From positions 113,679,502 to 113,743,501 of the forward strand of contig CM053276.1 of assembly GCA_028583415.1 (NCBI GenBank): 64,000 nt of DNA, given 5' to 3'. The position numbers and the translations under genes are program-made. The notes beneath the pieces were generated by a model. It ran no database searches. It had not been told where the DNA came from and saw only the letters and a list, made by a program, of their open reading frames with translations. Shown here piece after piece: positions 13,201-24,424 of this stretch (positions are counted from its first letter, which is position 1; every line of letters starts with the position of its first letter). This stretch comes from Protea cynaroides (lineage: Eukaryota; Streptophyta; Magnoliopsida; Proteales; Proteaceae).

Positions 13201-15404
13201 TCATTCTCCTTCTTCGATGATCTTTGTGCCCAATCCCTTCAGCCCTTCGGGAGGAATTTCAGCAACAGTAACAAGTGAGTAGAGCTCTTCCTTTGCATCT
13301 TCATCATCATTCCTCTTCCGGGCAATGCGAACCCTAACCCTCCTCGGGACACTCCGGATCCCCCTGCTCCAGATGTGCTTGTTCAGCTTCACATCCACCC
13401 TCACATCCTTAGTTCCCATGGCTTTCTGTGCAAACTTCCTGATCTCCTTTACCGCCTTGGGGGCCATTTTCTTGAAGGTGCTGTTATTCACAAAAGATTA
13501 ATAAAGGCTGTCATACGGTTTCCATTATCATAAATCAGATATGAATCACCATTCACACAATTAGCAAAAGTAAACCTGTTCCATTTTAATGTATACACAC
13601 AATAAACATTGTACCATTGGTACTATCCCTATTCAATCAACTTAAACCAAAACAATGATGCATCAAAATGCACACAATACCACATGACTAGAAGAGATAA
13701 CCAGCACCCAATACAAAATTTGGGCCATAAGTATAACCACAATTCCTGCCTCCATTGCCAATTTGTATTTCATAGTAAATAATGAAGTTAGTTGAAGTAA
13801 GACTGCCATCTGCACGAGGAGTCACTTGATCATATTTTCTGTAGCTGCAGAATATCTGTTTGGGTATGGAGAGCAATTGCAGGTATATTTGGGTTCACTT
13901 GAACTGATCAAGTATCGGTTGCTGAACTGGTTGTGTGGTGGAAGAGTAAAGGCCAAATAGCACCACTGAAAGAGATAGGCAGCCTTTATTCTACATAGTG
14001 CTATCTGGCTTTTGGAAAGCTCATAATGAGGAGGTCCCTCAATAAGTGCTCTTATTATTCTTTGGGTGAAAAGGAAATGCTCTGAGATCTCAATTGCAAA
14101 GCCATGCGTAATCAAGACACAGATGGAGTTGGAATTGGTTAGAAGCCTAAACCTACAAACAAAAAGCAGGGGTAGTTCCTCGGTAATAGAGCTTGTATGG
14201 AGGTCCCAAATGATGCTCTGGCGTAAAATCAATGTAGACGACTGCAGCATGAGCAATACTGGTGAGTTTGCCTCGGAAGTACTGTGGGACAGTTTGGGGC
14301 GTGTGCTATTGGCGCTCACAGATTACATGGGGGTGGCCACGAATTACCATGCAGAGATGTTTGGGGTGTTGCAGGGTTTGGAAGATGGGTACAGCCTGGG
14401 GTTCAACAAAATATGGATTGAGAGTGGGGGGAGATCGGTAAATATGGATTGAGAGTGACTCAATCTCTGTAGTACAATGTTTTCAAAAACAAGACCTGCC
14501 TTGGGTTGCTTTGCAATGTTGGAGAGTTCTTATGGTAAAGCTAGTACACTGTGATATACGCTTTACTCACTGATGTAGGGAAATTAATGCTGTAGCTGAT
14601 TTTTTGGCGAAAAGAGGGGCTTTCAGAAGGCAGTCTGAAACATGGATGGAGCGTCCTAGATTCATAGCTGGGGAAGTTATGTGGGATGCTTCCCACAGAC
14701 CTAGATTTCGGTTTTGATCCAGTTAATCCAGTATGGTTTTGTGTTTCCTCCTGTTTGAATCCTGCTGATGGCAATGCCGAAGGTGGGTTTCTTTCAGGAG
14801 TGGATTCCCTCTAATATTTATTATTTCTTTTATTTCAATAAAGCTCCAACCTTTAGCAAAAAAAATCGAAGACAAAAAAAAGGGACACCTAAGACCTTAA
14901 GTAATAGAATCACTCTCAATCTCTAGCTTAAAATGCACGTCAACAAGATTCCCTTGATCAATGACAACCAAGCCCCAGTTGTTTGCCCCCAGTGTATCCT
15001 AAGGTGAAATTGATGGACCAAACACATTGGACTGACGCCTAATTGTACTCATTACGTGCCCGTGCTCCCATTAAAATCAGAAAACAAACATCATGGTCTA
15101 AATCGGATATCTAAGTGAAGATAACCAATCTGTAACTACGAAAGAAGAACAAGATAACCAATCTGTAACTACGAAAGAAGAACAAGATAACTAATCTGTA
15201 ACTACGAAAGAAGAATCAAGTAAACATTCGACACATAATTCGAATATCATACCGAGCATAACAAGGTATCATATCAACCTCGCTTAAAATACATTAATGG
15301 CAAATCAACAAGAAGGCTTACCAGCCATGCAACCGCTTGTGGAGGTTGATGGTGTACTCCCTGCTAACGACCTCCTCCTTCCTTCCCTTCGATTTCTCCA
15401 CCAT
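13201..15404 (-). CDS. RPL31: 60S ribosomal protein L31 (eL31)
   Basis: Two coding exons on the minus strand: 15404-15322 (27 codons plus 2 bases) and 13480-13201 (stop TGA). They are joined through a split Cys codon at GCTG/GTAAGC and AACAG/CACC, giving 120 residues, the usual eL31 length. The N-terminus MVEKSKGRKEEVVSREYTIN continues into HKRLHGCTFKK. The second exon has KEIRKFAQKAMGTKDVRVDV, KLNKHIWSRGIRSVPRRVRV, RIARKRNDDEDAKEE and the ending GLKGLGTKIIEEGE. eL31 sits near the peptide exit tunnel of the large subunit. A non-coding first exon ends at 15691 (AAG/GTATTT), and exon 2 begins at 15438 after an AG. The 1.84-kb coding intron contains a LINE fragment and a 33-bp minisatellite. No disabling mutation is seen. 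Confidence 0.95.
13912..14865 (+). mobile_element. 5'-truncated LINE with RNase H domain in RPL31 intron
   Basis: Plus-strand frames, broken by stops, read as the post-RT region and then an RVT_3-type RNase H domain: RKINVDDCSMSNTGEFAS, NYHAEMFGVLQGLEDGY, FNKIWIESG, and at the end NAVADFLAKRG. The 3' UTR has CCTGCTGATGGCAATGCC, AATAAAG and a short poly-A (14858-14865). It lies antisense to RPL31. A second copy sits at 27782-28748. A short tandem duplication, AAATATGGATTGAGAGT at about 14409-14456, interrupts the frame in both copies, so it predates the segmental duplication. Confidence 0.8.
15120..15218. repeat. 33-bp minisatellite, three units
   Basis: Three head-to-tail 33-bp units, GATAACCAATCTGTAACTAC plus 13 bp, lie in the RPL31 coding intron. 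The units are direct and contiguous, with no unique spacers. The same array occurs in the duplicated copy at about 29009-29107. Confidence 0.9.
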
Positions 15405-15438
15405 TGTAACGCGTCCTAAGATACCCCAGCAACGATAC

Positions 15439-16496
15439 CTGGATCGAAACAACGCTTTTAATTCACAGTCTAATCATTAAACCAAATATCAATCATAAAC
15501 GATAAGAATAGGGTGGAGAGATAAGAACAACTCAATGAATTGCAGAACAGAGCTAATTCCATAGAAATAAAATCAACGCGTTTAGGTAATATACTCAACG
15601 AAACGTTAAAATCATTGAGAGATCTAACTAAAGATATACGAATTCAAAAAACTCTGATCCAAAGTTGTTGCAGCGAGAATTAGAAAATACCTTCAGTGGC
15701 AGCGAGCGAAAGGGGAAGAGAGACAAGGAAAGTGATTAGGGTTTCGCTAAAAAATGAAGAGTAGGAGAAATAAAACCCTCTCCGCGTGGTTCGTAGGTCA
15801 TTTCCCTCAATTTTCTAATCTTGTTTATTAATGTTAAAGTAGATTCCAATCAAACGTCCTTGTTTATTAATGTTAAATTAGATTCCAATCAAACGTCGGA
15901 AATGCTAGATTAGGTATATACTCCACTTGGCTGGAAATTACCTGATTATATACGATGATGTGGTAATCGCTAATTACTAAAATGTACTACAACTCTACAT
16001 ACGAATCAATATACACTATACAGTACATACCCTACATGATTGGCGTATAAATACATTTTTTGGTTCCTATGATGCCTTTCCGATCAGGTGATACGGTTCA
16101 TATACTCATGGTTTTAGGTCACGGATCGAAAGAATCGGCCCAGTCCGGACTCTGGATTGAGCTTGCATTGCTGCCATTTGCTGGCCTGAAAACAGACCAG
16201 GGATTGGGATTGGGATTAGGATTGGCTCCATGCTGATTCAGTCCGTCCGGATCTCCACCCATATAAAATGGTTATGGGATTTTTTGATCAAGTCAAGTCT
16301 GATTCGGGATTGATGCCGAGTCAGGTTGCCTTTCACAGTAACTCAAAAAGAAGGCCAGTCACTTAAGGAAGAGAGACTACAGTCACCCAAACAGGGACTA
16401 CGGTCACCAAAAAAATAGGAATGGTCGTCCAAAAAAAGAAAGATAATCACCCAAAAAGAGAAACCATTCACAACAAAAAAAGACCATAGTCACCTA
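15439..16496 (-). promoter_or_regulatory. RPL31 first intron, 5' UTR exon and promoter
   Basis: The 5' UTR exon runs upward from 15691 to roughly 15780. It contains TTAGGGTTT at 15736-15744, which on the gene strand is AAACCCTAA, a telo-box typical of plant ribosomal-protein promoters. Upstream is a 39-bp direct duplication (about 15817-15895) and a degenerate array of about 25-bp GTCACCCAAA units (about 16360-16496). The whole stretch is duplicated at about 29330-30375. Confidence 0.6.
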
Positions 16497-17621
16497 AAAG
16501 TGTCATGCATTTGCTACGTATATTACCACATATACATCACCTAACATTGGGGTACATGTGAAGGGGAATATTGGGAAGTCCCACATTGCTAAGAGATTGG
16601 AACCTTAGGTCTTTATACATGGAGAGTTTGAAGATTTACTAGTTCAAACTTTTGAGCAGAAAATCTCAAACATAGAATTGATATGAAACCCTAAATTGAG
16701 ATATATACTAAAAGTTAAGGACTTGTTTTTCTGCTACATTTTGATAATTTCATCACATTTTGGTTGCCAAGGTAGCCCTTGTTGCAGTTGCAATCCTCGC
16801 TTATAGTGGTTAGTCTTTCTTATGGAGTGCCATCATAATAACAAATAGATGAAACTGGGAAGAAAACCCCCAACCTAGAAGGCAAGTTCTTTCACCCCTA
16901 GGAGAGTCCGGCCCGCGCCCAACGGTTGCACAAGGTGCTTCACTATAGATGGTCCCCTTCGGGCCCTTTGTGTTGTAGTAGGGCAATGGCTTGTTTAGGT
17001 TGAGCTCCTAGTTCGAAGTAAGCATATGGATTGTTATCTCGAAGTTAGTAATTTGGAATCTTCATCTCCATCTAGTGATTAAACTGTCTTCACCTCTACC
17101 ATGCTCCACACCAAAGAATCCTACAGAACCCTCCATTTAATAGAACAGAGATGGGCACTCATCCATTTCCAATACTCATAACAGCCATTCATATCCAAAA
17201 CTCATCAAAGACATTCATTGCTAAGCAAAATCTGGAATTATAAAACATGGGAATAATTACAAAACAAGGGATTAACTCATCAGATTTAACTATGATGCCC
17301 AACGGGACTGGGATTAGGAGTCTTAACTGGGTTGTAGTCCAATTATTACCCTAATGAAGGTCAACACCCAACGGATCAGGATCAAAAATCTTAGCTGGGG
17401 GCCGATGGGACAATTATGGTGCGGGGCCACAGGTGGACGAGGATGCCCAAGAGGGAGAGGCGAAAGGTGGCGAGGAAGGAAAGGAGAGTGGAAATGTTTC
17501 AAACGCTACCAATTCGGAGGAAAAACAATTTTATTCTCTGGTAAGACCCAACCTTAATCTGTCTTGGCTTCTTCGATGCTTGTGAATTGTGTTTCTTCTC
17601 CTTATCCGAACGATAGTTGAG
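16497..17621. other. Intergenic, possible LTR remnants
   Basis: No gene recognised. A stretch near 16560-16650 contains GGGAAGTCCCACATTGCT, a phrase often found in plant LTRs, but no full element could be delimited. A GC-richer open frame at 17354-17557 has no recognisable family. Confidence 0.35.
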
Positions 17622-17879
17622 CTACTCGCAACCATGGAGGCTTGAGAGTCTGTTTTGCAGTATGCCTAATATCTCACAACATAATAGAAGAATAGCCAAG
17701 CCACCTCTTCTGTGTTGCAAAATGTGGGTGCAAGGATGAAGGTGGTATATTTTGAAGAATTGATCAATGACCACCAGTATCAAGCCGTAACCCCTCACCA
17801 TCAACAATGCCAATATAAAATACATCAAGATGCTCTGCCACGGTCTCGTTGGGAGTCTCAGGACAGGCAGCGACTCCAA
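17622..17879 (-). pseudogene. Ty3/gypsy integrase fragment
   Basis: An 85-codon minus frame shows the start of a Ty3 integrase core. RPWQSILMYFI stands where such cores have a W-S-x-x-M-D-F-I block, followed by RGYGLILVVIDQFFKIYHLHP, equivalent to the G-Y-x-x-I-L-V-V-V-D-R-F-S-K motif. The second half of the frame drifts into another frame (HILQHRRGGLAILL). The first catalytic Asp is replaced by Tyr. Neither the second catalytic Asp block nor the rest of pol is intact. This is an isolated decayed fragment, unrelated in position to the 32-44 kb element. Confidence 0.7.
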
Positions 17880-18052
17880 CTGATTTGAACCTATGCTTCC
17901 TTTTCCTCATCTCCAGTTGCTTTCATTCGATGGATGAGAATCAAATAAATAGCTTTCACTGGATGGATGAGAATCAAATAAATAGCATTTTAGCATTTCA
18001 TCGGAATACAGCCTCACCTCTGGTCTGGCTTTATGTATAATATAAACATCTA

Positions 18053-18231
18053 CTAAGCAGGCTCTTTATCTTCATCAGCACATGCTGAAATGAAGTTTAT
18101 GGCTAGGGTAGAAAATGCAAAAGAGTGAGTCACAGGATACCACCCTGGTGGGTTTTCGGATGAAATATAACCACATGAACAAGAGTTCACTGACTCTGAT
18201 GATGGTAGACAGGCCCAGTCTGAACTCAAAC
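18053..18231 (-). other. Candidate extra exon downstream of PHAX
   Basis: On the minus strand, TTTTTTTCAG at 18241-18232 is a strong acceptor-like site. It is followed by an open stretch of about 59 codons (GLSSDWACLPSSESVNSCSC...ACADEDKEPA) ending in TAG at 18053. Composition looks protein-like, but I recognise no family. It could be an alternative 3' exon of PHAX or chance. No matching donor in the right phase was found before the PHAX stop. Confidence 0.25.
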
Positions 18232-18568
18232 CTGAAAAAAAAAGAAGAGAGAAATATGGTCCACCTATCAGTAAACCTAAAATAAGTGACCACCTCAGCT
18301 TGGAAGTTCTTATATGGACCAAACCCAATGTTAAATCATCTCAGAAATAAGCTGATGTTTGCTAATTTGAGACAAAAACTGAATTGAAAGGCACTTCAGC
18401 TTCAACCCTAAATCAATATGCAAAGAGGGGGGGGTGATCACCAGTGGGTAACATGTGCATTTAAATCCTGTCTGAGAAAAAGTATATTAGTAAAAATAAT
18501 TCAATTGCCAAAACTGAATGCCTGGAACGATGAGGCCCTATACACTCAAAATTCATCGTTTCAGAACA

Positions 18569-19412
18569 TCAATTTGATTGATCTTTTGGTTCCTCTCCCA
18601 CTAAGTCATCATATGTGACTGGTACACGAATCCTGTTCAGGACAGATATCCTTTTCCCTAGAGAACCACTCTCTTTTATTTCTTCACTCTGGTTTTGCGG
18701 AGAATGCTGCAAACTCTCTTTTATTTCTTCACTCTGGTTTTGCGGAGAATGCTGCAAACTCTCTTTTGAGAATTGGTTGGCGATACCATCAGAAGATTCA
18801 CAGGCAGTTTTCTGAGGAGGGCCCTCTTTCTTTTGTTCTGAGACTTGTCTTACTCTTGGCTGTCTGAACTGCTTCTGCAATGGAACAAAACAAAGATGGT
18901 CATAAGTCATGCTTTCCGGTAGGTACCCCAAACATGTAGCTCCTCACCATAAAACTAATCAATCCAACGATTTGAAGCACTAATTCTGGTTTAATTTTTT
19001 TTTCGGCATAACCTATGTTCCTCACCATAAAACTCACAATTTGAAGCATTAAATCAGGACAAACAAGAATAAATCAGACCAACCAGAGGAGCAGTGAGTG
19101 TAACCATGAAACATTAAACTTGGAAAGTTAGGACTTCGGTTCAAGAGGGACAAAATCATGCATCAAGAGTTCACAACGGGGACTTTTTCATGCATCAGGA
19201 GTTTTAAAATGTCTAGTCCGTCTGAATCTTGGAAAATGTCACCATGTTCCGGTGGAAAGTTGGTTATTAGGAATTGTCGGACGAGGAAGAGACTTTAGGT
19301 CCAATAATATATTTTTGCATTGATAATGAGAGTCCCACTTCATAGCAAGTTTATTTACAAGCTTTCCATGAACTATAATTCATGTGTGCGTGCTGTGTGT
19401 ATTTTAAGTGTG

Positions 19413-19462
<50 letters not shown>

Positions 19463-20663
19463 CAAATTCCTTCCCTCTCATCATTATCTCTTTGTAAGCC
19501 TTGGGTTCACGCGTTTTTAGAATGCTCCATAATATACCACCCCCTGTACGAAAGCGCCTGCCATCAGCTGTCATCTGACCTCCACAAGCCTGTATTGCAT
19601 CCACCTGTAATTTCCAAGAGAAAAGAATTCCAGACCATGAACAAATTGCAGGGAACATAATTAATCACTGCAGTAAAAAAATCATATTCTTGAAACCCAT
19701 TTATATGGCACTGCCTATCACAGTTTTAATTCACTATAGACCACAAGGATGGAAGCAATTAAATTAATGAACTAAAGTGAGCCCAATTAATTCTAATCCG
19801 AGCTAAAAGGATCAGCTACATGTATCATGTTCCTTTATTCAACTCTATCTAAAGTTGACACAATTAAATTAAGAAGTTTTTTAAAAAAAAAATTGGGTAA
19901 AGTGTATATGGTCGGCCCAAAAATTACAATGCGGCATGTAAGATGGGGCCCAAAATTTGTAGACAAGAAAGTCCCAATGCCCTATGGCCCACATGTCAAG
20001 GTCCAACCCAAACAGAGCTTGCCAAGTGGCACAACAGAACTCTAAAAATCCGGGCCTATGGTGAGCATACAATAGTGGTTGGAGTATTGTACACCTACAT
20101 GGACTTAAATGGGGATGCATGCCAAAACACGGAGTGTGGTGGAATTTGAATCTGAAATTTGACAAATGACTAATATAAACCGTCCACGATCTATCCCATG
20201 GTTGGGATTGGGACAGCATTTTGCCATGTGGCTTTCAGCCACTAAGATAAATTTATCTACGCTGACTGCGTAATGGCAACTCTCCCAACTAGTAATACTC
20301 AAAAATTTCTTTGGAATGACAATGATAGAAGGAGCCTTCAATATCAAAAGTAGCTCTAATCATGGGACAAGCATATCTTTTCCATGCCAAGGACAGAAAT
20401 GAGTATCTGCCACCCAATGAATAGAACCCATGTACAAATTTACAATACAATCACCATCAGCAAGCTTGGCACAAAAGCTGCATTGGCCCAACTTTGCAAT
20501 GTCTAGTAGTTCAGCTACATAGCCCTAGTTCTGCCATATTCAGCATAGTTGGCACCCAGAAGAAGGTCAATTACCCATGCCACCATGTGGAAGATTTCAT
20601 CCCAAAATAATTCTCCACGTGGAATTAAGTTTTGGAAAAATGCCTGAAAAAGTGGTTTCTAAG

Positions 20664-20719
<56 letters not shown>

Positions 20720-22313
20720 GGGGGCAACAAAACATGAGGCCATACAGTTAAGATTACACACAAACACGGCCAATCCAATCGCCTCGTCCTATATTTCCAA
20801 ACAGTTAAAATGGCGGTACAATTTCTGTGCATGGCTCAAATAAAGGGTCACCAACTTAATTGGGCTGCTACTCAAGACCAACTATACTCCATCAAAGAAA
20901 ACCACTTGACCCACCACCCAGCCCTCAAAATGACAGGAATAGAAGCCTCATTTTGGTTCAAATCTGTTGGCTTAGTGAATGGACCATCAACCAATCAGGA
21001 CCCCACATGCTTATATTTTCCATATTCTATAAAACATTTTGGAAGAAACTTCCTAGATGCTAATGGTGTAGATGGGACACTTAGCCTCTCACAAATATAA
21101 CCAAATACATGCTTCACCACCAATCCACCACCACAAACTTGTGTCAAGCAGTAACTTATTTTATATATATTATCCCCCCCCCCCCCCCAAAAAAAAAAAA
21201 AACCCAAGTATTTTAGGGCAATCCAGATTTCATCAGCCCAACCTGGATGGTCAAACTGGTGACCAGCAGCACTTGTGTGTAGGTGAATAGCCAGTTTTTA
21301 AAACAACTGAATTCCATGCAAAGAAGAACACTATACTGAACACAGAGTTACACTGGAATCATCAACACCGCCCCCCCCAAAAAAAAAAAAAAAAAGCCCC
21401 TTCTAATTTACAATGATCACAAAATCTCTCATCGCATACATGCTGATAAAGCATTTCATATGAAAGTACAAAGTGACACTCAACAAATCTCAACTAGCAT
21501 TGCCCTAAGCCAGTAGTTTCAGCAAAACTCATCTGAATTCATATCATATTAATATGTAAAAGATGGTTATTGGCTTTCACCATTTGTTCTGAAAGAGAAA
21601 ACTGTCTAGAACAAGAATATAACCATTGAATACGTCTAATGATATGTTGACCATCTCATACATCACTATATCATTGGAGAGAGGGTAAAGAATCTCATAC
21701 CTCTTTGACAAGATCACTTAATGCACCTACACCAAGGCAACCAACAGCATTCCAAATTAGGTATGATTTCTGTTCTTTCAAACGTCTACATGTGTCAATT
21801 ACAAACCTGCAAAAGATATAATATGGAACTAATAAGAACCCCACAGTTGAGAAACAAAAAAAAATCATGAATACCCTTCTCATCTGGCATGCATTGGCTT
21901 TTAAATCCGTTACATTTATTTATCTTTCTTTTTGGTTACTTAATATAAGTAATATAGTAATAATAATGATAAAAAAAAATGAAAATACCGTCTCATTGTT
22001 GTCACAGGGATTGAAAATCATAAATTAGAAATGTAGCACAATTTAACCTGTTAATGTCTGTTATGCCAGCTGTTGGGATGCCCCTCTTCCTCTTCTTCTT
22101 TTTTCTCTTTCCCTTCCCCTTCAACCTGTGATTTTTGTCTTGTGGCTCTTGGATAGCCATTTTATCATCTTCTCCACTAGCTTGTATTGGTTCAAGGTTC
22201 TCATTCTGCTCCTCACATTCTCCTTCTTCTACATCAACCATATCAACATCCTCTATGCTTACCTCGTTGTCAATGAATTCTAATAAAATATCTCCGCCTT
22301 CCAATAAAGCCAT
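18569..22313 (-). CDS. PHAX: PHAX-like phosphorylated adapter for RNA export
   Basis: Four exons on the minus strand encode 273 residues: 22313-22048, 21806-21701, 19604-19461 and 18874-18569 (stop TGA). All borders are GT-AG. The N-terminus MALLEGGDILLEFIDNE is acidic and is followed by a Lys/Arg-rich stretch KGKGKRKKKKRKRG (about 65-78). Exons 2 and 3 form the RNA_GG_bind domain: FVIDTCRRLKEQKSYLIWNA, VGCLGVGALSDLVKEVDAIQ, ACGGQMTADGRRFRTGGGIL, WSILKTREPKAYKEIM. In animals PHAX bridges the cap-binding complex and CRM1 to export U snRNA; a similar nuclear role is inferred here. Exon 4 has a 15-residue tandem duplication (ESLQHSPQNQSEEIK) and ends near NRIRVPVTYDDLVGEEP. The frame is intact throughout. 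Confidence 0.88.
18669..18758. repeat. 45-bp in-frame tandem duplication in PHAX exon 4
   Basis: Two 45-bp units (18669-18713 and 18714-18758) look identical, and a partial third follows. They encode a repeated 15-residue Gln/Glu/Ser-rich block, so the duplication keeps the frame. The apparent identity of the units points to a recent event. Confidence 0.9.
19416..19459. repeat. (GA)n microsatellite at a PHAX 5' splice site
   Basis: A pure GA run on the plus strand (CT on the gene strand). PHAX exon 3 ends at 19461 and the donor GT occupies 19460-19459, so the intron begins GTCTCTCTCT and the repeat starts inside the donor itself. Confidence 0.95.
20666..20720. repeat. (GT)n(GA)n microsatellite
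   Basis: Compound dinucleotide run within PHAX intron 3 (19605-21700). The rest of that intron is unremarkable apart from poly-C/poly-A junctions at about 21174-21203 and 21371-21396. Confidence 0.95.
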
Positions 22314-24259
22314 GGAGCTTTATGGATATTTTGCAGGCTATAAAATGTATGCACAACAAATAAATAATCTGCAATTAAATCCAACACAAAAAATAAATGC
22401 CCCTATAAGAAAATTACATTGAATAAAAACACAAAATAGAAGAGCTAAGATATTCCCATTCCCAACCATAGTTAGCAAAGTAGGATTCAGGAATACTTCA
22501 GGAATGATATTTAGATTTTATTCGCTTTTCTAATTTGAAAGATGCTGTCAGAATTAGATAAGAAAAGCAGACAACAATAAAAGCAAAAAAAGGGATTAAT
22601 TCGGGATTTAGGCATTTATCTTTCAAAAGTTCGAAGCCAAAAATTCAGAAAAGAAGTTCTGATAAGGGAGTTTGAGTAATTATAGGACAAGTATAGTGAC
22701 TAATGGAAATTATCCCAAAAAAAAGCTGAAGTACATATGGATTATTAAAAGCTTCAGGTTAAAATAATTTAAAACAACCAGGGAAAGGAGAATTTCATAA
22801 CCCGGTATTCTTGCTGCATAAAGAAATCAACATCCAATAGGATTCAGTGTTACCAGTAATTTCTTGTTATGCAATTGAATTTGGCATAAAATACTTTATA
22901 ACTATGGTTTATCAATTGATTTTGGCATTGGAAGCACTCGAACTGAACGTCACTAGTAGTTCTGATTTTCAAACCAAAATCTCATTTATCCAAATGCAAC
23001 ACTCAGATTGAATATCAATTGCATCAAAGAAGACTTGAAGGAAAAAAAAAAAAATCCTTGTTTCACTCACCAGATCTTGTATGGTGTGATCTGAGGTTTC
23101 AATTTGATTAACTCAACACCTGCAAATGGAGACATAATGGCAATTGGTAAGACAGGGAGTTAAAAAAAATGATGAAGGATACTACCGGTGAGTTCTGCAG
23201 TACAGAGAGGACCAGAAAACAGAGAAGTGGATACTACCAGTGAGTTTTGCTTCACTCAACACCCGATGAAGGATGCTATCCTATCAATGAGTTTTGCAGA
23301 TAAAGGATACTACCGTTTACTTGAGTTTTGCATCTTCCAGCCATTGATTAAATTCCCAAAAAATATGGGAGTTAGGTATTCAAGTTAGCAAACTTTTGGC
23401 ATTGGTTTCGACAGTTTCTAATACATAGTTGATTTTATATGATTTTTTGAGTGCACACTAATACAATTCTAGAAAGATTTTTTGCACTCTGTTTTTTATA
23501 AATTGCAATATGATAGAGTGCTTATCTGCATAAGAAAGAAAAAGAGAAAAGATAGGTCTGTGAGTTATCTTTCTGACTATGTTTTTAGATTTTTATTTGC
23601 ATACTTGTGTGATTTATGATGGAATTTATGGTGTGACCGGTCTAAATTTGAAACAGATTCACATCAATGTAGCAACCTGACTTTGGGAGGTATTTTTGAC
23701 TAAGTTAAAGTCATATTCTGCTTTGGAGTATTAGAGAAGGATTTTTAGCTCTTTCAAATACCTTTCTATGCAAATATTTTGGTCAAATTTTGACTTCCAG
23801 AAAAGGATTTTATGACTGATATACTCACTGCATGTCACATGCAATTTTTCATTTTGAGTGATTTGGCACTTTGGATGCACACATGTCACCTTGGATGCAC
23901 ATATGTTTATAACGCTCACATGTTGGATGCCTTACATGCTATCGTTAAAATGTTTGCATATACACTTGTCAAATTGATTCTTGCATGAAATCATGCCATG
24001 TGTGAATATATTGCTATCTTAGATATCTATTGTTACATTGGCATTTTTGCTATGATTGGTTTGATACACCTACCATGCTTAGTTTAGGAACACCTGTAAT
24101 TTAGGGTAGACACAACTACCATAATTGGAAGAGTGCCACATAAGCAAAACTTGCATAAATGGAAAGAATATAGTAAGTAGGGTAGGAAACCCTAAAAATG
24201 GAAATTACAGCAAAAGGGATAGAAAACCCTAGAAACCTGAAAATAGAAAGCACAATAAC
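22314..24259. other. PHAX upstream region
   Basis: AT-rich sequence with no definite gene. On the minus strand 23119-23071 is framed by an acceptor (TTTGCAG) and a good donor (CTG/GTGAGT). It could be a non-coding or short first exon of PHAX, with an acceptor near 22373 (TTAATTGCAG) just upstream of the ATG. This is tentative. Around 23180-23340 a phrase containing ACTACC.GTGAGTT and GTTTTGC recurs imperfectly. Confidence 0.35.
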
Positions 24260-24424
24260 AATGGTAGGAATTCGGTACACATCCCAAATCTGAATGGAAA
24301 GAATTTGGTACACACCCCAAATCTGAATGGAAAGAATTTGGTACACATCCCAAATCCAAATGGAAGGAATTTAGTACACATTCCAAATCCGAATGGAAGA
24401 AATTTGGTACACATCCCAAATCTG
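24260..24424. repeat. 33-bp minisatellite, five units
   Basis: Five contiguous direct units of 33 bp, each like AATGGAAAGAATTTGGTACA plus 13 bp, with one to five differences between units. The period is divisible by three, so all frames stay open; the resulting frames are not evidence of a gene. There are no spacers, so it is not CRISPR-like. Confidence 0.9.

Larger units (their letters stand above)
13909..16496. repeat. Segmental duplication, source copy
   Basis: This 2.6-kb block is repeated almost base for base at 27778-30375 in the same orientation, with scattered substitutions and small indels. It contains the LINE fragment, minisatellite, first coding exon, 5' UTR and promoter of RPL31. 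This copy is joined to the final exon (13201-13480), so it is taken as the source. Confidence 0.9.

Noticed and set aside
13822..14319. Minus-strand ORF of 165 codons, repeated at 27683-28204
   Set aside because: Antisense to the LINE RNase H region. It is conserved only because the segment was duplicated.
17354..17557. Gly/Arg-rich open frame
   Set aside because: Short, no homologue recognised and no splice or start context; left as unassigned intergenic sequence.
24260..24424. Regular 33-bp repeats considered as CRISPR-like or as a repeat protein
   Set aside because: Units are contiguous without spacers and the genome is a plant's; the open frames follow from a period divisible by three.
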